From assembly GCA_032622095.1 (NCBI GenBank), contig CP136063.1, positions 67,969,897-68,033,896 of the forward strand: a DNA stretch of 64,000 nucleotides. The letters are read 5' to 3'. The position numbers and the translations under genes are program-made. The notes under the pieces were generated by a model. That model worked only from the letters and a program-made list of their open reading frames with translations. It made no database searches and had not been told where the DNA came from. The first letter of the stretch is position 1; every line of letters starts with the position of its first letter. The DNA comes from Siphonodentalium dalli (Eukaryota; Mollusca; Scaphopoda; Gadilida; Siphonodentaliidae). This document shows, one piece after another, positions 11,690-23,414 of this stretch.

Positions 11690-12233
11690 TATCTGAACAT
11701 TTCCTATAGGAACTACTCATCGATGAAAAGGTTAAAGCCCTTTCACATGGCATGTCGCGCGTTGTATCATGTGGATCCACCAAACAAAAAAAATACATAG
11801 GATGCAATCGGAGCTTGCAGATAACGAACGTACTGCACGTTTCCATAATTCACCTGCAACGCAGCCTAAGTTGGCAGCGACGAAACTAATTGCATGGAAA
11901 TCTGCAGAATTTGCAATTTCTGCATGGATTGCTTGTGTCACACAGTGTATGGAAAGACCTCAAGATTTGACTATACAAAAATGTTGTTGATTTTGTGCCT
12001 TATTGGTGATCATTCAACAAAATAATTATGACAGTCCCAATATAAATCATGTTATGAAATTACTGTATTAAGCCAGTTTCTCAGATTGACATACAGGTAT
12101 AATAAAGTATGGAACCTCAACATAAAGTAAAGGTGTTCCTTCTTACGCTCTCCAAACGGGTGGTATTACTATCGACAAACACTGAATCAATTGCATTTTA
12201 CAGAAAACAGTTTATAGTTGAATCATCTCGTGC
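11690..12233. other. Non-coding spacer
   Basis: No exon supported. The short ORFs here show no splice context or family resemblance. Confidence 0.35.
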
Positions 12234-12865
12234 TTTATTCTGGTTCAAATAGTCATGAAACGGCCAAAAAAATTATTTTTCCGATAATTATTTTTTAAAA
12301 CATGTGTTATCGGATCTTGATGATATTTGGGATGCACTTTTGGCATCAGGGCTTTCAAAAAAGGGTCCATTATATCCAAACCAAAAATTTGGTATGCAGG
12401 TTTGGCATCAGGAGTACTTTTAAGAGAGGGTTCACTGATGATGTTCACATTTTGTATTCAAGAGATATCCATCTTTCTTTATCTGAAAATGTTAGATTTC
12501 CATCCCTCCTTTGTTAGAATTGTCAAACAGTTTGTTCGTTCATCGCATTTCTTTTCACAAATTTTGTGTTTGACCTTGACATTTTTAATTTTCACCATGG
12601 GGGGGGGGGGGGGGGGGGTGGTGTCACAGCACTTGAGGCCCAACCTCTTGTTTATTCCACAGGTCCCTGGCACAATAGACCCCAACCACCAAAGACAAGA
12701 CAAGAAATTGGGTCTTCTCGGAGATATTTACCTTGTCTTATATATATATGTCTTTGGGTGGTTGGGGTCTTTTGCGCCAGGGACCTGTGGTTTATTCTGG
12801 TTCAAATAGTCATGAAACAGTGAAAAATTAACTTTTTCCAATAATTATTTTTAATAACTCTCGCT
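12234..12865. repeat. Direct repeat pair enclosing a mariner-MITE core and an inverted repeat
   Basis: A ~65-bp segment starting 'ttattctggttcaaatagtc' occurs at about 12237-12300 and 12791-12860. Between them lie the core shared with 11414-11689 (12297-12490), a G19 run at 12600-12618, and an inverted repeat at 12657-12790 whose arms are CCACAGGTCCCTGGC.../...GCCAGGGACCTGTGG with AGACCCCAACCACC within. Open frames in this block are repeat translations. Confidence 0.6.
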
Positions 12866-13040
12866 ACCGAACATAAAAACAATTCTCTGTGTTCAGACAA
12901 ACCAACAGAGACTTCTGGAATTCTGTTAATCGATAATAACAATCTGCTCCCAAAACGTCATTTGCGTCAGATGATGCTGAAATGATCAATTAATCGACCC
13001 GCACAAAAATCTTGTCCTCACAGCTGGAAATTCAAAATCG

Positions 13041-13266
13041 CAGTGGGGAATCACGTGGTTTCGGGTTGATGAGTATCACGCATTCAAAATGGCTGAGGCA
13101 ACCAAAAACGCGACCGGAAACGAGGAAAAAGGTAATAAACTAAGATATGACATTACATAGTATTTTATCAGCAACAAGCAGATGCTATACTATTTTTCAA
13201 ACAAGCTGATACCATTTTGAATGTGTGATACTCACCAACCTCGAAACCACATGATTCCCCACCGTG
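13041..13266. repeat. Inverted repeat with ~52-57 bp arms
   Basis: Left arm 13041-13092 (cagtggggaatcacgtggtt ... attcaaaatgg) is complementary to 13210-13266 with about 85-90 percent identity, leaving a 117-bp loop. The inner boundary of the left arm coincides with the ATG of the candidate exon at 13089. Confidence 0.7.
13089..13131 (+). CDS. Candidate first coding exon, unidentified (weak)
   Basis: AAAATGGCT is a good start context. The frame reads MAEATKNATGNEEK before a possible donor G|GTAATA at about 13131-13132. No family is recognised. The start sits at the edge of a 52-bp inverted-repeat arm (13041-13092), so it may instead be repeat sequence. A continuation exon was not found. Confidence 0.2.
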
Positions 13267-13437
13267 ATGGTAAACTAGACACCTTTTCTGAACTACAGCT
13301 ACTGTTGATATTCAAACGGAGATAATTCATTCTATTTATAGAAATAAATTAAAGTAATTTGAGTCCTTATGAGAATCGCAAAAACTTAAAAGCTGATAGT
13401 ATTATCCAAGCATTGAACTAGTGTCTGTCATTTGAAG

Positions 13438-13523
13438 AATGAGGTCCCTAGAGGGTGAATTTAGTGACGCTACCCACACAGTGGGCTAGCATCATTAAAT
13501 TCACCCTCTGGGGACCTCATTCT
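13438..13523. repeat. 86-bp hairpin with ~38-bp arms
   Basis: AATGAGGTCCCTAGAGGGTG at the left pairs with CACCCTCTGGGGACCTCATT at the right, and the pairing continues through GAATTTAGTGA.GCTA.CCCA to a short CACAG loop. A compact MITE-like hairpin with only a few mismatches. Confidence 0.8.
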
Positions 13524-14050
13524 GCTTAGACTTCATCTTCTGAGTATCTATAGTTTCAAATTAACAGTGTTTTAGTTACTTTCTTCCCATCTGTTCAGTT
13601 TCTATATCACCTAATTTGCAGAAAATATAATGCATAATTGAGGTAACTACATGTAGATGTGAACGAGTCATTTTGGGGTCATTTGGTAAAAAAAAACATT
13701 GAGTTGGGACCTCCACCTACAGCGAAGTACATGATGAAGGAACAGATAATAACTAAGAATATTCCCTGTGTTATTTTTTCAATTTTATAAGGTTCCCTGA
13801 CAAGACTTCAAACAGTTCCCATGATCTCTGTGCTTTAGACAGAGTAGAGATTCATGGCATGATCTAAGATACAACCTAACCAAATTGCTCAAGATTATTT
13901 GCATAATTTATGTGGTTCTAAACACATACATGTAGTAGGTTCGTCACACCACATTAATAGCCTTCTTGGGGGATTATAATAGTGTGGAATATCCTTTTCC
14001 CAAAGATGTCTATGGAATATGGAGAAAAGGTGTGTAAACCAGTGTAAACA
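13524..14050. other. Non-coding sequence downstream of the minus-strand terminal exon
   Basis: Likely intergenic or distal 3' UTR of the gene ending at 14119. No repeat was recognised. Confidence 0.4.
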
Positions 14051-14051
14051 G

Positions 14052-14057
14052 TTTATT
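14052..14057 (-). terminator. Polyadenylation signal AATAAA for the exon at 14119-14208
   Basis: On the minus strand AATAAA lies 62 nt after the stop codon of the terminal exon, in the context CTGAAATAAACTG. This is a normal spacing for a short 3' UTR. Confidence 0.55.
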
Positions 14058-14118
14058 TCAGAAACAAAAGCAATACATGAGACTCTGGAATGAACACAAA
14101 CAAATTTCAGGACACTTG

Positions 14119-14208
14119 TTATATGTAGCCAGTATCCTTTGTTATGTCGTCTATTTTCAGCATGTCCATAACAGGAACATTGTGCAGAACTAGCGGAAGA
14201 TACCCATC
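14119..14208 (-). CDS. Terminal coding exon of an unidentified gene (partial)
   Basis: On the minus strand a TTTATCTTTCAG acceptor (AG at 14210-14209) opens a 90-nt frame reading DGYLPLVLHNVPVMDML then KIDDITKDTGYI and ending at TAA (14121-14119), with AATAAA following 62 nt later. Amphipathic composition, a clean acceptor and the poly(A) signal make a real 3' exon likely. The exon starts in phase 0. I do not recognise the protein. The nearest minus-strand coding sequence upstream, the galactosyltransferase exon at 28645-29327, has a donor in phase 0, so joining is formally possible over a 14-kb intron. The peptide does not look like the known C-terminus of that family, so it may belong to a different gene. 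Confidence 0.5.
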   Translation of the reverse strand, partial: DGYLPLVLHNVPVMDMLKIDDITKDTGYI

Positions 14209-14269
14209 CTGAAAGATAAAGATTTTCATTCACATAATATAAATCGAAGAAATATGACTATTGTAATCA

Positions 14270-14770
14270 GCTATGTCCGTCCGTCTGGAGTTATAACTCC
14301 AGTAATGATCATCCGATTTGATTGAAGCTTGGTATGTATGTGTCTCAACCAAGAACACAGGTGCTCTGCTATTCTGGTTTTGATCCGATGTTCTTTTATG
14401 GAGTTATTTCCCTTTTTTCAACTGTTTTTTTACTTTGAAAATTTCTCACTTTTCGGTTTCCGGATGATATCTCAAGTTTGGATCCTTTAATTGCATATAC
14501 CGTTTTAATGTGGATCAGTCATATCAAGATACAGGTTGAGTTCGAATATGAGTTTGATCCGATGATTTTCCTGGTTATGGACATTTTTTCGACTTAGAAA
14601 ATTCAATTTTTCTTTGGTTTCCGGATGTAACTCAAGTTTGGACTGTTCAATTGAAAATTCCGTTTTTTGTGCGAGTCATTGATATCAAAATACAGGTCAA
14701 GTTCGAATTTGAGTTTGATCCAATGAGTTTTCCCAGAGTTGTGGGCCTTTCGACTTTGAAAAACATTTTT
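14270..14770. repeat. Further copies of the 1850-3250 degenerate repeat
   Basis: Phrases 'gagttataactccagtaatg', 'ggtttccggatgatatctca', 'caggtcaagttcgaatttg' and 'tgatccgatg' recur in about three diverged units. They lie immediately upstream of the terminal exon at 14119-14208, presumably within its intron. Confidence 0.6.
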
Positions 14771-15393
14771 TATAATTTTCTGTATGAGTGTACCTTCATG
14801 GTGTAATCAACTCCTACAGTTTTGATTGTAGCTATTTGAAACTTCAGAGTATTGTTACCCACATATTGTAGATGTGCAACATGTATATAGATGACGGAAA
14901 AATTCTTTTTTTTACGGAATTATTAACCCTTTCGACTTGGAACATTTCAACATTTTTTTTAATTTATTTAACAAAGCAGCATCGACTTGCCACGTTGTCG
15001 GGGGACACTGTGGTCGGCCGATCTTTTATCAGACTAGGCCCTACCATTTTCATTACTGCAATGATCAGTTTATATAAAAAATACAAAATAAAGTCACATT
15101 TATCAACCAGTCCAAACAGCATAAACTGATCTAAAAGATATTAGTGAAAAATCGTCATATTTACAAATTCCGGCTGCCATTTTGGTGGCCATCTTAGATG
15201 GGGAGTTTCAATTTTGCCCGATAAAAGTGGCATTATGTCCTAGCTTTACAAAAATATAGATATTTGTATACATTTGACTAGATTTTCCAGCTGAAATTTG
15301 CATCAAACTGACTAAGGGCCTAGTCTGAAAAACGGCGGGCATGCATGGTGGACGCCATCTTGTCTGGAGTCTACACGGCCAATTTGTTTCGTG
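14771..15393. other. Non-coding spacer
   Basis: No exon supported. Contains 'aaatggcgt/ggccatctt' type fragments seen in several mollusc-type repeats. Confidence 0.35.
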
Positions 15394-15993
15394 TTAAAGG
15401 GGTACTGTACCCAAGATGTTGTTGTTGGTTTCTATAATCCCCGAGTCGGAGAATAAGGTAACAACTTTTCCATTCTTTGAAAGTCTGTTGAGTACGAAGT
15501 AGTGTTACGGATGGCAAATTTACCGGAATGCAAAAATACAAATTGTCGTTGTCGAGTAATTTTTGTACAGTTTTCAACCAAATGAATCAAATAAAAATTA
15601 TATTATATGTATAGTAGTCCCATATACTCATTTAAGTTATTGTATCGTCACTAGTCAATGAGTGGCTTGAGTTTTCTCCCCGTATAAGCATAATGTTTCA
15701 AACGACCGTGTGTGCAATGGGTTTACTAATCCAGTATCCCTCAATTATAATTTGATTACGTTTTGTACACGGAAATTCGTATTTTAATTTACGCCATTTT
15801 ATGGCTCCAGCCATAAATTCAATTTTTATTAAATTATTAACTTTTAAATTATTAAATTTTAAGATAGCCTATTAACCTGAGCGTTTACAGAATACATCTT
15901 CGACTCAAATTACTTATGTTTCTATATAGTATCGATAATAGATCGTTGTTATCACCGGAAATTTATTGAAAATGGCGTACAGTACCCCTTTAA
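15394..15993. mobile_element. TTAA-flanked 600-bp non-autonomous transposon, copy 1
   Basis: TTAA at 15394-15397 and 15990-15993 flanks inverted ends AGGGGTACTGTAC and GTACAGTACCCCT. A second copy at 21070-21651 aligns along the whole length (for example 'gagtcggagaataaggtaac' and 'ttaacctgagcgtttacaga' in both). No transposase frame is present. TTAA targeting suggests a piggyBac-type mobilising enzyme. Confidence 0.82.
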
Positions 15994-16770
15994 CGTTGCT
16001 TAAAAGTTAAAGGATATAATAAGGAACAAATTGAGTGGGGTAACGTTATGTCCCAGGTGGGGGGGGGGGGGCGGGTGCAAGGGTACCCCTATCAGCTCCC
16101 GGACTATAACTCTATATAGAAATAATTTGGGACCCAAACAGTAAGTAGGCCTTTCAATGATCATCCTTGTTTCATACCCGCGGGCTTGCTATACACAGGA
16201 TCTTTGAACACCAGTATATCATGTTCCTGTAAGGAAATAGCAGGACGCACTGGGTAAAAATTATTATAGTTAGATCTTCATTTATCACCCTTATTGTCAA
16301 TCTCTACCAGAGCGCACCAGTCATACTTCCGTTCTGACTGTGTCACCGACTGGGTACTAGTCTGTGGTTTCTATATTTAGCGCGGGGTTTTCTAGCAAAA
16401 ATGGCGAAAACCGAAAACCGATCACCCGAAAGTAAAATTTCCTATGTGCTTTGAGAACAATTCCCGCGCTAAAAACTTAATGGCAGAGTGGAGGATCAGA
16501 GCGGTAGCTTTGTTGACGATTTTTTAAAGCTACTCGTCAAAATGGCAGCGAATTAGAACTCTTGTGTTTGACTTGCCACGCGTTTTGTCGTGACATTGCC
16601 GTCCATGTGCGCTTATACTTTTGTGGTGATAAAATAATCGGAGAACCAAATAACAGCGTTTCGCAATATAGTTCTTTGCTTCTGGTGGGACTTTCCAAAC
16701 TTAATGTACGAAACTACACAAATTTTAATCGATAATGTGTGTGTTTAACCATCGACGTATATTGTATAGT
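15994..16770. other. Non-coding spacer with G run
   Basis: A G11 run lies near 16059-16070. A short frame at about 16401 (MAKTENRSPES...) has a good start context but stops after 17 codons; see the rejected list. No other feature. Confidence 0.35.
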
Positions 16771-19323
16771 AGTCCAGGCACATAAGGTTTCACTAGTGTA
16801 AAAAATCGGGGAAAACTGATTTTTTCAGGGATCAATAAGAACATGTTTATGAACAACGTGGCAAAAGTCCCCTAAAATCCGAGTTGAGATATCTTGATTT
16901 TTCGGAATGGTTCAAATTCTGAAGCATCTCCATCAGGCCATATGGGAATGCAGTCATGTGTAGATCAATTAATTCCAAATTCATAATACATTGACATACA
17001 TACAAACAATGCTTAGCCGTGAACCATACAAGTTGAATTGAAGTCCCAAAATGGCCAAAATAGAATGAAATTTACATTTTATGCATAATTGAATAGCTAG
17101 TCCCATAAGAGTGACAACACGCTCGAAATATGTGAGGAAGAATGATTGCAGAGAATAAGAGAAACATTTTATCGGGTATGTGCGAATTATCTCTAATATA
17201 TATCGCGAGAGATATAGCGAAAAGCAAGGTCTCATAAAATGGTTAAATCTGGACTTTTTGACCGCAAAGAAACGGGAGAATAAGGCAAATTTTTCTGCAC
17301 TATTTATCTTGAATCGTGTGATATATATGTACACTACACTGTAAAATGAAATTTAATAGCGAAGAATTGATTCTGTGACCTTTCATAGAAGCCGAAATAT
17401 ATGTGCTCATAGCAGTATCACTAATGTGACCGGTCATCGTTTCTTTTGATATATACACCATCAAACCTTTCGAAATACACTGCTATAGAGCAGTATGAGA
17501 GATATTCATAGAGTAATGGGTGAATTGTGTAGATTATATTCTCCGTGTCTTAAAATATTAGTAATTTTTGCCTAAGAATAAGTAATAAAACACGAATATT
17601 TCGCTGTTATCACAAGAATGCATGGTGGTATACTATGAAAGCAATTTATCAAAACACAAAGGAGTACCATATACTTTCTTTAAAAAAATCTAAACTTGAC
17701 CAAAATTGCCCACATACTCTGTGACAGAGACTGTCTTTATACCTGGAAATAATATTTGGTTATATTCACCAAGGTCACATATACGCGAAGGGTACTATGT
17801 TTTCTGCAACCGCATTACCGTGTGTATCCCTTCTCCCTAATGTTACACATATCTGCTGAACTAACAACCATAACTAGCAACATTGAGTCAATGTTCAACG
17901 CTGAAATAACAGCTTTAAACGATGATCACCTGATATTTTGCACAAGTTCATGGGTGGTTTTGGCAAGATATTTTCAAACAACAAAATACGGAAAACTAAT
18001 ATTGTACATTGCGTAATAGCATATTCCAGTTGTAAGTTGCCGACTGAAGTAAGTTGAACAAATTGTTTACTAAGAGACCGGTTTGGAAGCAGCACGAAAA
18101 TTAGTCGTATATCAAATGTACGATGTGCTGTCTATTTGATCTGGTGTGATGCAGTGCTAATCTTTTGAAGAGGTGGCGGTTTCTTTGCAATATAATAAGA
18201 ATTGCAACATACGTGTGTGGTTTATTATCATGTACTAGTACAGTGATGAACAATCCGGAAATGTAACTACTATTTATACCGCAAGGATATGCACTTAAGT
18301 TTCTGCGTTCCATTCAATAATTTATCATCACGCCGAACGAAACTACCACACACTGTGTGGCGAAACATTACTTCGTATGTTGCATGCCCGAAATTATTAT
18401 TTTTGGCCCCGACTGTAAACAGAAAACCCGAAATTTTAAAGACGTAATTCATTGGGTTTGACCTGCGTTGCAATGGCCGATAAATCCTCCACATGGGCCT
18501 GTTTTAATGAACTGTGTACCTTTAAAGATATTTAACAACAGACTTGTATATTGTTAACACGTATTTTACCTACTAGGTGGTTATATAATAAGTTGCCATC
18601 ATTTCGGCTTAGCTTGGTGGTTGCGGCCATTTTGACAGCCATTTCATGACCGCGTTTGTAGTATTCTGATCGTGTCACTATATTCGCTCTCGTACTCATA
18701 TTTCACATATACTGGTATAACTTAGTAATGCATATGACTAGCTTAGACAAAATAGAATATCAAAATACGACCAGATCGTTGACAACCAGTTTCGGGGGTA
18801 GGGTTATGTTTTTACAAGTTTTGACAACTTATGATGTGCGTACTCGCTAGTTCTGCCTATTATAGCGACGGGGTGGTGTCTGTGCAGTTTTTAAAATAGA
18901 TAGCTTGCGCCTATGTTTTGAGAAGCCTGAGAAATCCGACATCGAATACATCATTTTGTCTTCAAAATCGTCAGTATTTTGGCTCAGTGTTTTATTTCAT
19001 ATCTATATATGCGAAATTCATTCGATATTTCCCTTTGAATGGGTGTCGTTGGTTCGAGAATTGTATATCGAACAATATTGAGTGCTTTTTGTATACGTTT
19101 CGGCTGAAAAATTGTTACAACATCCAATTATTTCCATCATTGTGACAAATATTGTTTTGTTTAATTATATGGAAAAAATGATGTAACTCAGAAAGCTCAA
19201 ATCGGATTTTAGGGGACTTTTCGTGACGCGTCCGCGATGTTATGGCCAAAATAATATAAAAAAATCAGCTTTCCCCGATTTATTTCCTTACTTTTCCACT
19301 TCCATGTCTAATGTGCCTGGACT
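16771..19323. mobile_element. 2.55-kb element with long imperfect terminal inverted repeats
   Basis: The ends AGTCCAGGCACATAAGG (16771) and CTAATGTGCCTGGACT (19323) are inverted. The similarity extends inward over about 110-130 bp, including 'tcggggaaaactgatttttt' and 'aaaagtcccctaaaatccga' on both sides. TA or TAG flanks both ends, but the exact target duplication is ambiguous. The interior has no transposase-like frame. The right 530 bp (18790-19323) match the right end of the 6.35-kb element at 21745-28094, so the two are family members. Superfamily not assigned. Confidence 0.7.
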
Positions 19324-20213
19324 ATAGATCGATGGTTTAACAAGGGCAGCTGTTGCTCTGCTCGCTTAGTGTATATCTTAATATCGCGGAAGTCCATCGA
19401 AATGTAGGTAAAATGTCGCCGCGGTCTTATCGTGTCATCAAGGGAGGTAAACCCTGCATGGAGTTTGCATTATTGCACCGATTTGACCAAATCATGTGAT
19501 CATGAATAATTAAAAAGTGAGCCACATATGATTTGTCATCGGTTATTGAATTCACAAAATATTTTTTCTAAAATTAACATAAATTCTGAAATCGGTGGCC
19601 ATGTCAGTCACCATCTTGCCTACGGCCATTTGTTGTGTTAACGCTATACAGAATTATCATCATCACGTTGGACCTTTCTATAGTAGGAGATAATTCAACG
19701 GTGTCGGCGATTATCAGATCAGAATTGGACGACTGAAAATCAGACTAATCAAAAATTTGAAATTGGTGCCTTTCGGCAAATTTTTTCGTCACTAACATTC
19801 ATTAATACAATTACATCCACGCGAAATTGTAAATGGAATATATTCGAAAGTATAGGTTGTTGCCCCTATTTTGGGGCGTACTTAGAGGATGCCACTCATT
19901 TTAGTTTCTTTGACTATTAAGCTGGTGCATATGACCCCAAATAAATACTATGAAACTAAATTCTTGGTGAGAAAAGTAACCTTTCAGTAAGTATAACGCT
20001 CAACTTATGCCATGACATTGCCACACGGTCAGGTCAGCAGCACCATGCATGCAGTGTTATCAGCACGGGGGGGGGGGGGGGGTTCTAACGTTCTCTGTTG
20101 TGGTTCATGATCGGAGAGCTATGCCTATATAGACTAGCCTGTGACGAGAATAAAATAGGATATTCAAAATCGGGTTGCATGGCCTAGCTTCGCGGTGAGT
20201 ATGCTGTTAAAAT
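19324..20213. other. Non-coding spacer with G run
   Basis: Contains a run of about 16 G near 20067-20082. No exon was recognised. Confidence 0.35.
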
Positions 20214-20477
20214 AGTCACTGCCACAAACAGAACGAATATTAAAATATAGACATATTTTCTTCTTATTACCAATCATAAATATCGAGTAAATAGTATGTT
20301 ATTGTCAAGTGTGTACGATGTGTTATGTATAAACGAAAGCCAGTTGCTGTAACGTTTTTGGCATTTGTTTACATAACAACACATACAAACTTGACAATAA
20401 CATTATTTACGTAATATTTATCATTGATATAAGAACAAAACCTGTCTATATTTTAATATTCTTTCTGTTTGTGACGG
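20214..20477. mobile_element. 264-bp imperfect palindrome (foldback MITE)
   Basis: The left arm (gccacaaacagaacgaatat then taaaatatagac) is the inverse of the right arm (gtctatattttaatattctt then tctgtttgtgac). Pairing continues through 'gttattgtcaag' and its inverse 'cttgacaataac' to a loop near 20335-20350. A diverged member of the same family lies at about 49595-49800. The boundary is set by the end of the palindrome; no clear target duplication was seen. Confidence 0.7.
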
Positions 20478-21069
20478 TCTAAACGGGTGTGACTATGTTA
20501 ACAACAATACCGAACGCAAAGGACAACCGTGCCGTTAATCTACATGTTTATAGACAAAATTAAATTAAAAGATTTAAAATTGCATTGGATGGTTATTTAT
20601 TCCATTATCAACCATGCATAACAGAGTGAACAGAGGCGATTAATGGTGTGAATTAATACCAATGTGCAGCGTTGCGACACGAATAATTGGCTACGCCTTC
20701 AATGTGTTTTTCCTCCACCGAACTAAGTTCCGAACTAAGTATTATAGGTTTCGTTCACACAATGCCATTTGCCTGGTAAAATGTTGGGCGATTCGTTGCA
20801 TGCATGAGTTATGCCGAACTGGCAGAGTTCAGTCTCATCGCTACTCTGGTCTGACCTCGGTTGTGGAGACCGCCATGCATGTGGTCTTTTATCAGGGTGT
20901 GTCTAACTTTCTAACTGCGCGCACCCCCCCCCCCCCCCGGGCCCCCTTCACCGCGGGTGGAAAATAATTTCCAGTTTTGGAAATTCCATTTGTACCACCC
21001 CATACCAGTTAGATTTACGGGTTGTATATTCTATTTATTACATGATCCAAAACCTCGACAAAACATTAC
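20478..21069. other. Non-coding spacer with a run of 15 C
   Basis: The 101-aa frame at 20662-20967 reads through the C run and resembles no family. The tail after the run ('ttccagttttggaaattcca') resembles the hAT elements described at 24591-25777. Confidence 0.35.
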
Positions 21070-21651
21070 TTAAAAGGGGTACTGTACGCCAAATGTTGTT
21101 GTTGGTTTCTATAGTCTCCGAGTCGGAGAATAAGGTAACAATTTTTTCATTATTTGAAAGTCTGTTGAGTACGAAGTAGTGTTACGGATGACAAATTTAC
21201 CGGAATGCAAAAATACAAATTGTCGTTGTCGAGTAATTTTTGTACAGTTTTCAACCAAATGAATCAAATAAAAGTTATATTATAGGCATACTATAGTCCC
21301 ATATAATCATTTAAGTTATTGTATCGTCGCTAGTCAGTGAGTGGCTTGAGTGTTCTCCCCGTATCATCATAATATTTTAAGCGATCGGTTTAACAATCCA
21401 GTATCCCGCAATTACTTTGTTTGATTACGGAAATTCGTAATTTAATTGACGCCATTTTATGGCTCCAGTCATAAATTCAATTTATATCAAATTATTAACT
21501 TTTAAATTATTAAATTTTAAGATAGCCTATTAACCTGAGCGTTTACAGAATACATCTTCGACTCAAATTACTTATGTTTCTATATATTATCGATATTAGA
21601 TCGTTGTTGTCACCGGAAATTTAATGAAAATTGCGTACTGTACCCCTTTAA
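21070..21651. mobile_element. TTAA-flanked non-autonomous transposon, copy 2 (582 bp)
   Basis: TTAA at 21070-21073 and 21648-21651, inverted ends AAGGGGTACTGTACG and GTACTGTACCCC. End-to-end homologue of 15394-15993 with short indels, in the same orientation. Confidence 0.82.
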
Positions 21652-22429
21652 ATCAACAAATTGGACGCGAAACTAACATATTGGCCTCTATAATTAGGCA
21701 TGCGATGACATTTCACGTAACAATTTTTTTCCCGCTTTTACATTAGTCCAGGCACATTAGGTTTCACTATGGCAAAAAATAGGGGAAAGCTGAATTTTTC
21801 AGGGATTAATAAGAACATGTTTTTTAACAACTTGGCAAAAGTCCCCTAGAATCCGAGTTGAGCTTTTTGAGATATCATGATTTTTCGTAATGGTGAAAAT
21901 TCTGACGAAATTCCATTAGACCATATGCGAATGCAGTCATATGTAGGCTAATTTATGGACTCAATCTTCACACATACCCGTCCATCATGGAGCAGGCGTC
22001 GATAGATAATTGATGCTAGAGCTTACTAACAGTCGATTTTCCATAATTGTGATGACATTTATTGGCGAAGAGAGCATATAAATCGCATGGTGATTCAAAA
22101 TTTTCCTAACAAAAGAGGGCGAGTAAAGATATTCAGACGACAATGAGCTAAAATATGAACCATTATACTAGAACAGTGGTTAATTCAGAAAAGGAAAGTG
22201 ATAAGATATATCGAACCATCACCATCCTTAAGATTTTATAGCCGGAAACATAACACTACCCCCTAAAACGTACGCCATGGCTTTGAGAGTCTGAAAGGCA
22301 AAAATACCACATAATAGTCCTGGCGTATGGCGTAACAATTGTGTGTGCAAATGGTGATAACACTATGAAACTTGGCACATAGGTTCCTTATACACTATTA
22401 ATCATTTTCAGATGTGTAGACATCGCGGT

Positions 22430-23220
22430 AGGTCCTTCCTTGACAACGGTTGCTAGGCAACTATCCCACATCGAAGAAATACAAATATGCCTGATATTAT
22501 GGCAGTTTTAACAACCTAACCTACGTCATGCATCATTTTTATGGTGAAAATAATATTAGTTGTTAGAGTGGATCTGGCTGGAAAATTACCACAGTTCTTA
22601 CTTACAGGGGTGGTAACGGTTGCTAGGGACATACCCGAAATCGAAAAATGCCGAGCTGACTGATATTATGGTAGTTTTGACAAACTAATATCAACTACGT
22701 AATTATCAATTTATAGTGAAACAATTGTAATAGTTATTGTTTGTGTGGGTTCGACTTTAAAAAATACTATATATTTCTGGTAACGGTTGCTAGGGACATA
22801 CCAGACATCGAAAAATGCACACATGACTGATATTATGGTAGTTTTAACAAACTAAACTACGCCATGTAACATTTTTATATTGAAAACAATTATTATAATT
22901 GTTGTTAGTGTGAACATGGCAGTAAAGTTGCCGCATTCGTTACCTAACGGGTGTGTAATGGTTGCTAAGGACATACCCACCTTTGAAAACATACCATATG
23001 TATGAGTTTCTGGTAATTTAACTGAGATAACTGTTTCATAATATGTTATGAGTTTCGGGAAATTTGCATGATATAATTGTTTCATAATATGCCATATTAT
23101 GCTTATATTGACAATAATGCATAACTAAAGGTTATTGTGTTGTGTACTGATGCATTCTCGTGTGATTCTCGTGTGGCAAATTGGTATTGAGGTTTCATTG
23201 TTGCTAGGAACCACTTACCA
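22430..23220. repeat. Subterminal array, left: ~167-bp units
   Basis: Units are marked by 'aacggttgctagggacatac', 'tgatattatggtagttttaa' and 'aactacgtcatg' at about 22446, 22616, 22780, 22948 and, degraded, 23200. Each unit ends with an AT-rich 'aattgttgttagtgtg' segment. Confidence 0.7.
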
Positions 23221-23366
23221 TTGACAAATCTTCTTTAAACTGACAGACTATTCAGTTAGTTTTATCATAATCACATACCTGTGTGGAGTTTATTATTGTT
23301 TCTTCCATCAATCGATTGTTGGAATACATTTTAATGAGACATGTACAAATTTTGACCCACATTTAT

Positions 23367-23414
23367 ATTTATGTCGATACCACCTGAACCCCCCCCCCCC
23401 CCCCCCCCCCCCCC
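23367..23414. repeat. Run of about 24 C
   Basis: Homopolymer of C at about 23390-23414; the 67-aa frame beginning MSIPPEPPPP is a translation of it. Confidence 0.8.

Noticed and set aside
16401-16451. Start-like AAAATGGCG with MAKTENRSPESKISYVL
   Set aside because: Stops after 17 codons and the only donor-like site (AAAGTAAAA) is weak.
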